A stretch of DNA of 64,000 nucleotides from assembly GCA_030278955.1 (NCBI GenBank), contig JAOANR010000010.1, positions 21,854,444-21,918,443 on the forward strand. Direction: 5' to 3'. This DNA comes from Hygrophila difformis. Lineage: Eukaryota; Streptophyta; Magnoliopsida; Lamiales; Acanthaceae. The position numbers were made by a program, and so were the translations under genes. Of this stretch, positions 47,641 to 58,047 are shown one piece after another. Below the pieces are notes generated by a model. That model did not search any database. It was not told where the DNA came from and was given only the letters and a program-made list of their open reading frames with translations. The stretch's first letter is position 1, and every line of letters starts with the position of its first letter.

Positions 47641-50015
47641 GGCACCTTTTTGCCAAATTTTTATTCTCCATCTCACCCCATTAATTAATTGAACCTTTAT
47701 ATTAATATTTTGAGGTTGAAATCCAATGATCTCAACCCATGATTAATTTGATATAAAGAACTTTGTTCAATTTTCCATTAAAAGATTTTTCTACAAATGA
47801 TTAAACTCTAATGATCTAAGTATATAATTCTGGAATGAGTGATTATTTAGACCATGAAGAGTAATTATGGAATCATTTCCATACCTTGCATGAGAAACCA
47901 ATGTCTCTCATGCAAGATGACCCAAAAATATTTTTCTTTTATTTATTTTGTCTTTTCCGTGATGTGTGAAACAGCTAATAAGGAATATATCAGATTAATG
48001 TTGGCGGGTATTCCCACACGGATAACTAGCTCGTGGTCTGTATATTAATTATTATATTTTATTTTGCATGGTCCGAATAGTGGTCGGTGGAAGCCTTGGC
48101 GGTTCGTCCATCCGGGATTATAATAGCTGCTCAGCTGACTCCTACCCGGATACAGTTTTCTTTTCTTTATTTTAATTTCAAACCCGAATCTGGAGTTGTA
48201 GTAATGTCAGATGATATATGCCAATGTTATCTAATAATTATCGCAGTAATAGAACATGTGGGTTTTTATCCAAATTCACAGATAGTGGAGTCTAAAATGA
48301 TGGCGGCAACTGTCATTTAGGGCATTCCACTGTCTAAAAATCATCTCACCTTAATGATTAGGGAATTGGACCACAGATAACTGCAATCCAATTAACCCTA
48401 ATTATTTTGCCACCTTTTTAGCGACAATAAATTCTTCTCATCTCCGGCTATTTCATCTCTATGTATCAACTTCTGTCTAAACCCACCTTATATTTCGGGT
48501 TATTTAATTTTACACTTCTCTATAAATTTATGCATGATATTATTATGTAGATATTGTGGTCAATATTATTTTGGGATCCTTCCCTTGGACACAGGAGTCT
48601 TGATTTTAATCAGTTGTCTCATAATAAATTTCCAACAAAATTCATTTATAAATCCGGATCTGAGTAAGGGATAAATTCTACAGTTATGACTAATTCATAT
48701 CCGACTGGGGGTTGATTTTGGGAAATTAGAAGCAGGGTCAGCGATTAGGTCTCACCTAGACTGAAAGGATCTGTGTTTTAATTGAGAGTCTAGTACCTGA
48801 TAGGGAATGATTTTCAGATTTATTATTTTCCAAAATTGTTGTTTGTTGGAAATCTTGTATTAAATATTGCAGTGGGTCAGATTCCACTTGGATTCCGATA
48901 AGGTGTGACAGATAATACTAGAGGAACAACATTCGGGCCTTGGTTATTTTCTAAGGTAGGGTTGAGTATTCTTTCAACTGCTATCCTCTTCTGCCAAAGC
49001 CTATTTTTGAGTCCTGAGTGAGTGCATCCGGAACGAACTAATTTATTAGTTCGTTTCATTAGTTTGTATCTCACAACCACCCGACGGGAAGTGAACACTG
49101 CGAGCGGTTCACCGAGATTAGGGAATTCTTGATCCACATCCGGTCATTCCGACTGGGGGCTTTCTTTTACTACCAGGGTCAAACTTTCAAAAACCTCCGA
49201 GTGATAGGATTTTAAATGCTTTCTTTATCACTTTCTTTTAAATGCTTTCGTTAGAGGTCACTCGGTTGTATTGAGAGTTGTGTAACTGCTACTAGGACTG
49301 ATAGTTAAGGGATAGTTCAGGGCTTGATTAGAATCTTTGGGTGTGACATGGGGGAATGATAGCAGTACTTGGCATTTCAACTAATGATTTGTCGGGTGTT
49401 GCTTGTCCACCACAGATAAATGACATACCTCTGCGCAGGGGCAGTTATATATCTGTGGTATCTTAGATTTTGTTGTCTTAAGGCATGTAAATCCATACTA
49501 TAAGTACCTGTCTGTTAAAGGGAACATGGTAAAGGAAGCATGAGAGTTAGCTAATTGATGGATTATCCCAAACAAAGATCTGCGTAACCAAATGGAAGTT
49601 TAATTGTGTTTCATCTGAATCTTGTCCAATCTTTATTCTTTTCTTCCGGTCTCTTCTGTCTCATTTAAATCTGCTTTCTTAGATAATTCTAACCGCTTTC
49701 TTAGAATAATTTTATTGCTTTCTTAGACTAAATTTAATTCGCTTTCTAAAATAATTTTATCTGCTTTATTTTGATTGCTTTCATAGCTTAGTTTAAATTA
49801 TGTCAAGTAGTTGTTAGTCAAAACACAAACTTGAATCGAGTAACCGAGTGGAAAATCTTATAAAACGACGTGGGCCCTGCTTCCATCGCACATCCTCCAG
49901 TGAACGATCCGGTACTGCAATTTTTGACTCCGTGCGCTTTCGGGGGCACAGTTTCTTAGCACGAGTAAATAAAAACGTGATTTTTCGGAAAATACTCATG
50001 TAGTGGGAATCTGCC

Positions 50016-50170
50016 GAAAGTTTCATGGTAGGTAATCTCATGACATGAAATCATGAGAAGTATCATGGCACATATGCCGGGGACCCTCAGTGTGACAGGC
50101 TGAAGGTCAATCTATCCCGGTTTGTACCATGAGACTTGTCAAAAGTTTCATGACATGAGAGGACTGCAGC
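50016..50170 (+). repeat. Embedded LTR-end and primer-site remnants in X
   Basis: gaaagtttca-tgg ends at 50025. At 50061-50083 tatca is followed by TGGCacatatGCCGGGGA, which matches the real primer site at 14 of 18 positions. At 50138-50175 gtcaaaagtttca is followed by a decayed primer site and gaggactgcagcgcc, the counterpart of ggaggatgcagcgtc after the real site. Copy A has only one such LTR end. Confidence 0.7.
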
Positions 50171-50331
50171 GCCATTTGAAATTAAACTACCCCACCTGAG
50201 TAATAAAGAGTGATACTCTTAATATATCCCTAAACCCATTCCATAAATCATAACTCTTTCATTTTAATAAATTCAAACTCGATATATTTTATAAAAAATA
50301 CTCGTGTTAATGAAATTTGTCAAAAGTTTCA

Positions 50332-50349
50332 TGGCGCCGTTGCCGGGGA
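50332..50349 (+). other. Element X primer binding site (tRNA-Asp type)
   Basis: TGGCGCCGTTGCCGGGGA starts directly after the LTR-terminal CA. It is complementary to the 3' end of plant tRNA-Asp (...CCCCGGCAACGGCGCCA), the primer type known for Athila-like elements. Confidence 0.85.
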
Positions 50350-50460
50350 GGATGCAGCGTCGTTTATTAAGAGAATTACACTCATGATTACTCATAGTTA
50401 GTTTAGTGTTAGTTTAGTGTATTTATTTCAGAACAGAGAAGTACCCTCAAATCAATTAAA

Positions 50461-50498
50461 CATTTAGAGTACTAAGACTCTAAATGTGAGGATGTTGA
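50461..50498 (+). repeat. Hairpin-PPT module 1 in X interior
   Basis: CATTTAGAGT, 6 bases, ACTCTAAATG (50461-50486), overlapping AAATGTGAGGATGTTGA (50482-50498). The last is the exact PPT/LTR junction word found at 61648-61664. Confidence 0.85.
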
Positions 50499-51055
50499 TT
50501 TGAAGGGAAAACCTAACCAATTGGGTATTTTTGCTTGCAGGAATCATGGAGCCGCAAAAATTGGCATAAGGAGTTAAATGTGGAAGTGTAGCATTGGGGC
50601 TACACTAATTTGATTTTTCGTTTAATTACACTTCTCCAATTGTAAGATCTAGGTCAATTAAACGAAAAATCAAAGAAAAATGGAGAAGTGTAGCAGTGGA
50701 GCTACACTAATTCGCAATTGTAAATTGCAAAACACGTGAGACTCACGTGTTTGTCATCTCCACCACATCCGGACTGCCATTTGCTCACCACCATCGGACA
50801 AGCCACAGCCACTATCTCACTTTCCGTCGCCCCTGTTCCGACTGAGCATCTAAACAGGTTCCCGGTTGGATTAGTTCTGTAATTGACCGAAGATTATATC
50901 CAGAATTCAAAGAAATTTAAAATCCGGAATAATTTTCGCAAGCACGAAATTAATCCAACCTAAATTTCTGCAAGTCAAAATTATATGTATACATATATTT
51001 ATATTTATCTCTTGTGCATATTATTAAATAATTTGGGTGTTAGTCAATTGAATCA

Positions 51056-51093
51056 CATTTAGAGTACTAATACTCTAAATGTGAGGATGTTGA
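51056..51093 (+). repeat. Hairpin-PPT module 2 in X interior
   Basis: CATTTAGAGT (51056-51065) and ACTCTAAATG (51072-51081), then the 17-base word AAATGTGAGGATGTTGA (51077-51093). Confidence 0.85.
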
Positions 51094-51550
51094 TATTTTT
51101 GAGAAAACCCGATAACCTCTTCTGTGTTTGCTTTGCAAGAATTTGTGGAACTACCAAAAAAAATTAAAGCTCCAAAATAGGTTCCCGGTTGGATCGATTC
51201 TGTGATTAATTGAAAGTATTCTTGGAATTTAAAGCAATTTAAAATCCGGAATAACTTTTATAAGAACAGAATTAATCCGACCTAATTTATGCAAGTAAAT
51301 ATGGTAGATTGAATTTTATAAAATCCAAAAATGTGATCGAGCAATTTTGATAAAAATCAGAATTTTTCCAAGTATTGGGCATCGAACAATCGCCTTGTTT
51401 GATGAACCAAGCGATCACACATAGCCAAAATCGTCGAACACTTAATGGTTTGACGAAAAAGGCTATCGGAATTATGTTCCTAGCTTTTATGTAAATATTT
51501 TCTCCCTCCCTCCCTCCACTTTTATTTTATTAAGTAGGAATTGATTTACT

Positions 51551-51587
51551 CACATTTCGAGCAAAGCTCAAAATGTGAGGATGTTGA
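51551..51587 (+). repeat. Hairpin-PPT module 3 in X interior
   Basis: CACATTTCGAGC, 3 bases, then GCTCAAAATGTG (51566-51577), imperfectly paired, with AAATGTGAGGATGTTGA at 51571-51587. The stem sequence differs from modules 1 and 2 (GAGC/GCTC in place of GAGT/ACTC). Confidence 0.8.
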
Positions 51588-53538
51588 CTCTTCACTTAAA
51601 AAAAAAAAAAAAAAGAGAGAGAGAGAGAGAGAGAGTGTGTTATTTTTATTTGGTTTATTTTTATTATTATTATTTTATATATATACCCAGTGCGAAGCAT
51701 GCATAACTCTGTCAGTTTAAATTCACATATTTAATTTTGGTTTATGGTTAAATTTTCAAACTTTTAAATTGGGATAGTATAATTGAAGACATGCATGATA
51801 TAAATTTTTGAGGTTTTGAGCTATAAAAATTTAATGATATAATCATCTTGTTGGGTAATGAGTCCTCATGTTGAGAATTTAATTGAATAGAGTGTAAGAG
51901 TTATTCAAAGATTATATTTAAGAATATTGTATGACATGAATGAACAATTCCATGTGAGATTTGAGTCATGAGTCATTTTTACTCATTCTTTTCTTTGATG
52001 TGTGAAAATCATTTTGATTAAAGGAAACTAGAACTTGCGATTGGGACCGATTCAAGACTATGCCATATTCCAAAAATCGAGCATATGATCAAGGCACCTA
52101 GAAAACCAAAATTTTGGCCTTCGTTTGAATTCCAAACCCAAAAATATTTTCCCTTTAGGATTAACCAGTTTGAGCCTTAAGCCTAATTTTTCTTTGAAGC
52201 ACTCTATATTATTCCTAGCCTTATAAAAAGACCAAGAAATTCAAACCCAAGTGTGCAAGAATGAATTTTATCAAGGCATTACAATCTATGATCATCATAA
52301 ATTTCAATCGGTATTCAAAAGTCCAATCAAAAAAAAAAAAAAAAAGAGAGAGAAAAATGTTGAGATCCATTCAACATAAATAAATTGCAAATGACAAAGC
52401 CAATTAGACATAGTCTAATGTCATGCAATATGGAAAGAAAAGTACAAGAAAGAGAGAAAAAGAAAAAAAAAATTTGATGATCGTAAATTTTAAATAAAAA
52501 TGCATAGTTATGATAATATTAATTCTTGCCACTTTTTAGCCCAATAATTGCATTTCCTACCAAATGATACAACCGTATGCCCCGTTATAACCCTCAAATA
52601 AGACCTCATGATCTTGATTTAAAGAAAATGAGCCGGTGGCGAGTTGGACTAATTGCAAGCTTATGGGATAATTTAATTAAATTTGATTATGAGTGCTCAT
52701 TGATAAAACCCCTTTTTGAGAGTGAGTGAAATTTCCGTTTCTACTATATGTGAGGCTCTGCTTTTAATTATGTTCATGTCATACTTTAATTCTAGAATTA
52801 AATCAATGAATTTTTCTAAACATAATGTTCATGAAGAATTATCAATGATGTAACACCCCGGATTTGATAACCTAGGCCGGGATGCCACCGCCACACCTCC
52901 CTAGCAGGACACGGATTCTCCGAGCTTGCTAAAGAGATGCAAGGCTATGGGTTTTGGAAATAGTTTTAAAAACAAGTCCGGAATTGCTTAAAATAATAAT
53001 AATAATACATCATCCACACATGTAATAATAATAATAATAAATTTGCAGCGGAAATTTAAAGATAGGGCCGACATGGCCAAAGTCGGGTTAACAAGCCCGT
53101 ATGCAAATGTAAAATAAATAACTAAATGTCCAAAGTGATCCCCCGATGCATGATCATGCTCCGTACTCTGTAATAGAAAAATGAATAACGGGTTTTTATC
53201 AGTATATAAATACTGAGTAAGTTAATCCCTAACATAACAATAAAGGGGTTTTAAAAATTATTTATTTAATATAAAAATTATACTTTTACTCAGGCTTAAT
53301 TGAAATTTTAAAAATTCATAATTTAACTTGCAGTGGAAAAACATGATTAATTTATTCAAGACGAGGATGCATAATTAAATAACTCAATTTAAAAGCGTAA
53401 TTTAAAAGCATAATTTAAGAACGTAATTTTAGAAGCATAATTTAAAAACATGGTAAATAAAAATTTAAGCATAATTAAACATTCACGCAAGTCTTTTATA
53501 TTTTATCCCGCAAACTAAGAAGAGGACACCACACAAGC

Positions 53539-53899
53539 GAGATCACTAACGAGGCAATCTCAATAGTCAAAAATCAGTTAGCCGGTGATCCGGCGGCCGC
53601 AGCCATATCAGTATTGACTGCCGTTTTGGCTAGCAATGTATCTCGATTGCCGTTCCAGCAAGCCGTGTGTATCGATTGCCATTTTGGCAAGCCGTGTATA
53701 TCTACTGTCAATTTGACAGGCGTGTATATCCACTGTCGTTTGACAGGCTTTTCAAGCGGTTTCACTGCCACTCGGGGAGGCCGTGTATTTCTCACTGCCG
53801 AATTGGCAGGCCATGTGCACAACTGCCGTTTTGGCATAGTAAGGAGATCACTAACGAGGCAATCTCAGATAGTAGGGAGACCACTAACGAGGCAGTCTC
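53539..53899 (+). repeat. Covarying hairpin array in C 3' LTR
   Basis: Between 53617 and 53836 there are about eight hairpins of 13-16 bases: CTGCC/GGCAG, TTGCCA/TGGCAA, CTGTCA/TGACAG, CTGTC/GACAG and similar, separated by gcgtgtat-like spacers. On either side lie three units with an actaacgaggca loop: GAGAT/ATCTC (53539-53561 and 53844-53866) and GAGAC/GTCTC (53877-53899). The copy in the 5' LTR is at 58740-59100. Confidence 0.85.
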
Positions 53900-56072
53900 A
53901 AAGATAGTTGTATGAAGATCGGCTCAGCCTAGTGAACGGGATTTTTCGAAAGTTCATGTTTTGTCGTAAAAAAAAAAAGATTCAACGTCGCATTTCATAG
54001 TTCGAGTTTTTCTCAAGTTCGAAAAATCCAATTCGTCACAGGTTACGCCTTTTTAATTTTAAAAATTCACCTTACAGTCAAAAATTCTGAAATTTACTCA
54101 GGAGCTTAAAAACATTTTTACGAACAACTTCCATGTTTTAAGTTTCTCAAAATAAGGTAAGGAAACAAGTCGAATTTCACAATCTTTTCAAAGCCCAAAA
54201 TCTGTCAACTTCCCGGTAACAGCGCACTGTTTTTAAAACACATTTTTGACCAAGTAAACGATCTCTAAAAATTATGAAATTTTACAGGAGCGTACACGAC
54301 ACAAAAATGAGCAAGTTTTATTAGAGGCAATATGTCCGAAAACATTCCGGATTAAATCAGATTCGTGCATTAATTTCGGATAGGAAATCTGTCGGATTTC
54401 TTACTAGAAGCGCAGGCTGTTCAGATCGTCTTTTGAAGGTTCAGACATTAATGAAAACTCACGAAATTTTACAGACACATTCTTAAGACCTTTATCTACA
54501 ACTTTTATGTTTTTACCCAAGATTAGTTTTGACTACAAGGAATCGAAAAACGCACAACAAGTTCGACTACATAATCTGTCAACTTTTCCTTTAAATCACA
54601 GTCTGTTCCAAAAGGGTTTTTGAGTATGCAGACATTAACGGAAATGCGTGAAATTTTACGGATACAATATTTAGACAGTTAGCTACAACTTTCATTTTTA
54701 CATAAAAGTTTAGTTTTGAAGGAATCAATTAGAAAAACGTCAAAGAACTCGAACACTATAATTCTGTCAGCTTTTCGGGTTTTGACAAAAATCTCAGAAT
54801 AAACCAGATGCGTTTTCGGGGAACAAAACTCGATGAAAATTCCTGAAATTTTGGCACAACCTAGATTAAGATGTTAGGAACAAATCTCTAGTTCGGAGTT
54901 TTTCGTTTCGGATTCTTGAAATAGGAGTTTTTACCGGATTTCAGAAAATGCGCGGATTGGGGTTTCTAAGTCCGATTTTTACGTTTTGTTTTTAAATCCA
55001 TTGATTCGTTCGAATTTAGTCACCCAAATTGATACGCAAGGAAGAAACTTACAGTAGTTAAGATCTAAAGTCTTAGATTTCGTCGGGATGAACTACGGAA
55101 GCCACGAACACGTCCAAACAACTCCTACTCCTTCTCTTCGGTCCCGATTTGTGAATAAGAGAGGAAAAACTTATGTGTCAGGCCTTAGTCGACCAGGGGT
55201 CATGAAAACAAATTGAGAATTCATCCTTACCACTACACGATGCTTGAGAAGTGCTCCAACTCATCCTTACGTCGTCCTCCTTGCCGGAAAGCTCCTTGAG
55301 TGTTCAAAAGACCAAGGTTTTCGAATGCTTGAGGGGTGGAGACTTTTGGAGAGGAAGATGGATGAATGGGGGATTTGGGATCTGATATTTTGAGTCCTTG
55401 GGCATTAAGATCAGCCAAAATTTCATTCATAATGGTCCTCCCTTAATGGTGATTGTGTTTCCAAAGGTGAGGGTCGAAAATAAGGTAAGAAAATCGCCCA
55501 AAACGTGAAGGTGTGTAGTTTCCTGTTTGGTGGCGCGGGTGGTGGCGCGGTAATAGGCCAACCCCGCGCGGAGAGCGCGCGGCCTGGTCTGGGCCGTGCG
55601 TCCGGACTGGGCCGTGCGATCCCGTCGGGCCTTTTCTCCTCTCTTTCGGGTTTCTATCCTCCTACATTTTCGGGCTCGATTTTCGGGTTATTCTCGGATT
55701 ATAAATTCTTATTTTAAATTTATCTCGTTTCGAATTAATCACGTATTCGAAATCTTGAGTCCGTCGCGTTTGGATTCGTCGGCTTCTAGTTCGTCGTCTT
55801 TTGACTTCCGTGTAATAATTTATTTATTTAAATCGTTTCCGACTTCGCGGGTTCTTGGAATTAAAATTCTTTTCTTTCTTGAATTTAATTTCAATCCTTT
55901 TCACTCGATTCCTAGAATGTCTTCGGGCTTCCTTTCCCTCTTTTATTCCATTTTTAATTTTTGAATTTATCGGCGTTTCATTGGCGAGCAATATTTATTG
56001 TGATAAAATATTTCCTTCTCGGAAATACATTTATTTTATTTGTTGAGCGCTATAAAAATCCCGGGTATTACA

Positions 56073-56111
56073 GTCTACCCCCCTTAAGAATCAACTTCGT
56101 CCCCGAAGTTG
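56073..56111 (-). other. Embedded PPT and hairpin inside C 3' LTR
   Basis: On the minus strand CAACTTCG-GGGA-CGAAGTTG (56111-56092) is followed by attcttaaggggggtagac, then TGTAATACCCGGG from 56072. It equals a complete internal/LTR junction but lies 182 bp inside the LTR. The counterpart in the other LTR is at about 61254-61292. Confidence 0.88.
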
Positions 56112-56254
56112 TACCCGCACTTTAATTTTATTTTTTTATTCAACTTTATTGTTAGGGTATTTCCATTTACCCTCCTCAAGGATAAACGTCTTCCTTAATT
56201 TTGAGAAATTAATTCATTTCTTTGAACATGAATTAAATTTCTCGGGGTGTTACA

Positions 56255-56292
56255 TCCTCTCCCCTTAGGAATCAACTTCGTCCTCGAAGTTG
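56255..56292 (-). other. Element C functional PPT with hairpin
   Basis: On the minus strand CAACTTCG-AGGA-CGAAGTTG (56292-56273) is followed by attcctaaggggagagga and the LTR start at 56254. Confidence 0.85.
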
Positions 56293-56542
56293 TGTGTTAG
56301 CTTCTCGTGAGCTAGGAACTAATGTAAATTTGGTTTTTATTTTTTGTATCATATCATGTCATTTTTTATTTCTTATTTAACGACTGTGCTTAGAATTGAA
56401 ATTTCTAAGTTGCCTACGTACCCCGTGAAGGGATCAAGCCATTACGTAATTCAAAACAATTTGAACTTGTTTATTTTCGATTGGATACAATTCGTAGAGT
56501 CGAACTCAAAAATAAATGCAGTTATCGATGCTTGAAAACTTC

Positions 56543-57604
56543 TTACGGTTGCTTGGGCCGAGTGGTGACGTCCTCTCTCCTATTTATGTTTTCTATTCGC
56601 GTCCGGCAGTCACGCAGCCGATGACCATGTCGACCGCACCGAAGGCATGCTCCAGGCTGAGGGCATCCTCTTGCGAAATGTGGTTTACCACACTTTGGAC
56701 ATGGTGGCGCATAGTCACCATGGTTGAAGACTATCCCCTTGTTACGTCCATTGTCGTCTTGATGTGGTTGGTTCGAGTTTCTACGGACATGGTCCTTATT
56801 CCTCTTGTATCCTCCTTGTGATCTTTGGTTAGTCCCACCTACCGGTTTCAGTTTCAGTCCTTGAACTCGTGCAACCGCTACTGCACGATCATATACAGCT
56901 TGTAGGTTAGGGTAGTGCTCACCCGTGATCACCTCTCTAATAGATAGGTTCGATCCCATCTCGAACTTCTGTGCCTTCTCTACATCAGTTGGCACCAGTC
57001 TCGGCGCGAACCGCACCAACTCCTTGAAACGATTATAGTATTCTTGGACCGTTTTTCCTCCTTGCCTCAGTGTCAGAAATTCCTCATACATAGCAGCCTT
57101 CGTGCTCAAGGGATAAAAATGATCCCTAAGCAGATTCGTGAATTCTGACCATGTGTAGGGCTCGTCGTACTCCGCACGTTTCCATTGGGTGGCTTGCCAC
57201 CAATCATCTGCCTCGCCTCCTAAGTAGTATGAAGCTACGTGAACCTTTTCCCCGTCGGGACACTTTACGGCGTTCAATAGCTTATCGAACGTCCGTATCC
57301 ATTCCTCTAGCTGAGCCGGGTCCTCTTCGTCGGCGTAGTGGGGTGGTTGGTAAGGGTTTACCAAGGCTAAGTAGTTGACTCGGGTTACCGGTGGTGGTAC
57401 ACCCGCTTGTGCACGTTGCACTTCAGCATTTCCTAATACTACGAGAACTTCCTCGACAGTCCTTAGACGCTCATCCATATTGTTGGGAACATGAGACACT
57501 CGCCCTCCTACGTTCTGAGGAATCTCATTATCGTTCGGCATGTTGGGGAGGTCAGAGTCAATGTTGTGTGGGATTACATTCCTTGGTCTTCCCCTAGGTG
57601 CCAT
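56543..57604 (-). CDS. gag: Element C Gag protein
   Basis: 353 codons from MAPRGRPRNV. The capsid-like region covers about 78-250 ([45 protein letters not shown]), close to the gag of B. A basic Asn/Gln-rich linker follows, then CPKCGKPHFARGC and a CCHC knuckle C320-x2-C323-x4-H328-x4-C333. It stops 20 residues after the knuckle, where B continues through a Q/N-rich tail into protease. It packages RNA into virus-like particles. Intact, but without pol, so it is complete only as Gag. Confidence 0.92.
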   Translation of the reverse strand: MAPRGRPRNVIPHNIDSDLPNMPNDNEIPQNVGGRVSHVPNNMDERLRTVEEVLVVLGNAEVQRAQAGVPPPVTRVNYLALVNPYQPPHYADEEDPAQLEEWIRTFDKLLNAVKCPDGEKVHVASYYLGGEADDWWQATQWKRAEYDEPYTWSEFTNLLRDHFYPLSTKAAMYEEFLTLRQGGKTVQEYYNRFKELVRFAPRLVPTDVEKAQKFEMGSNLSIREVITGEHYPNLQAVYDRAVAVARVQGLKLKPVGGTNQRSQGGYKRNKDHVRRNSNQPHQDDNGRNKGIVFNHGDYAPPCPKCGKPHFARGCPQPGACLRCGRHGHRLRDCRTRIENINRREDVTTRPKQP

Positions 57605-58031
57605 TCTCTGTTATAAAAGTACGCGAAGATGAGCTTCTAATCTAAGGCACGTTAGATTCAGGAAAGTCTCCAGTTGGTGCTTCTAAGTCGATGTCATGTC
57701 AAGCTTTAGAATAGGAATGTTACTTATCACATATAAAAGGGTTAGCGCAATGTTCAAGTGTGTATGTATGCGAATGCATTTATGCTTTATACAATCCTAC
57801 CCCAACCCCGAAAAAGATTTTCGTGACTTTAAAAACTTGTTGGAAAAATTTCTATGCATATGTAAATATTTTCCATGGGTTTAAAATAAATTTTGTTCCA
57901 TGGAAATAAAACTCAAAATTTAAATAATAATAATGGTACTTAAAAAAATTTAAAATAATATTAATATTTGTTTAAAAATCTTGGGCCTCTATATTGGCCA
58001 AAATAATAATAATAATTTAAAAATATTTCCG
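57605..58031 (-). other. Element C leader, non-coding
   Basis: Sequence between primer site and gag start. The primer-site side (57905-58025) is AT-rich with aataat repeats, as in B. I see no equivalent of the 107-codon leader ORF of B. Confidence 0.6.
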
Positions 58032-58044
58032 GGCTCTGATACCA
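58032..58044 (-). other. Element C primer binding site (tRNA-iMet)
   Basis: TGGTATCAGAGCC on the minus strand, three bases inside the LTR boundary at 58048. Confidence 0.93.
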
Positions 58045-58047
58045 CTT

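Larger units (their letters stand above)
47381..50331 (+). repeat. Element X 5' LTR, second part
   Basis: This continues the X LTR after B. The last hairpin units (47381-47640) are followed from 47710 by sequence collinear with copy A (1-7850). Near its 3' end are gtgcgctttcgggggcacag (49933-49952) and three LTR-end/primer-site-like remnants (50016-50170) that copy A lacks. It ends aaaagtttca at 50331. Confidence 0.85.
50350..52848 (+). other. Element X internal region, left part, non-coding
   Basis: There is no frame of note. It contains three hairpin-plus-PPT modules (50461-50498, 51056-51093, 51551-51587). Two diverged copies of a block contain ggttcccggttggat (near 50857 and 51180) and aatccggaataa (near 50921 and 51244), which shows an internal duplication of several hundred bases. 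A (GA)n(GT)n run lies at 51599-51640 and an A/GA run at 52327-52352. Confidence 0.75.
52849..56254 (-). repeat. Element C 3' LTR
   Basis: 3,406 bp. On the minus strand it starts TGTAACACCCCGAG (56254) after the PPT GGGGAGAGGA. A second start TGTAATACCCGGG lies at 56072, preceded by a PPT and hairpin (56111-56073). A GC-rich GCGCGG block (55530-55600), a series of aattttac-type words and the hairpin zone (53539-53899) follow. Confidence 0.92.

Noticed and set aside
53617..53836. CRISPR-like array of repeats and spacers
   Set aside because: Units are imperfect hairpins of varying sequence without constant repeats, located in an LTR of a plant retrotransposon and present in both LTRs.
56073..56254. 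Short internal fragment between two solo LTR pieces in C
   Set aside because: The same 182 bp occurs at the edge of both C LTRs, next to the flanking near-duplicate AATGA/AATAA on one side and a proper PPT on the other, so it is part of the LTR.
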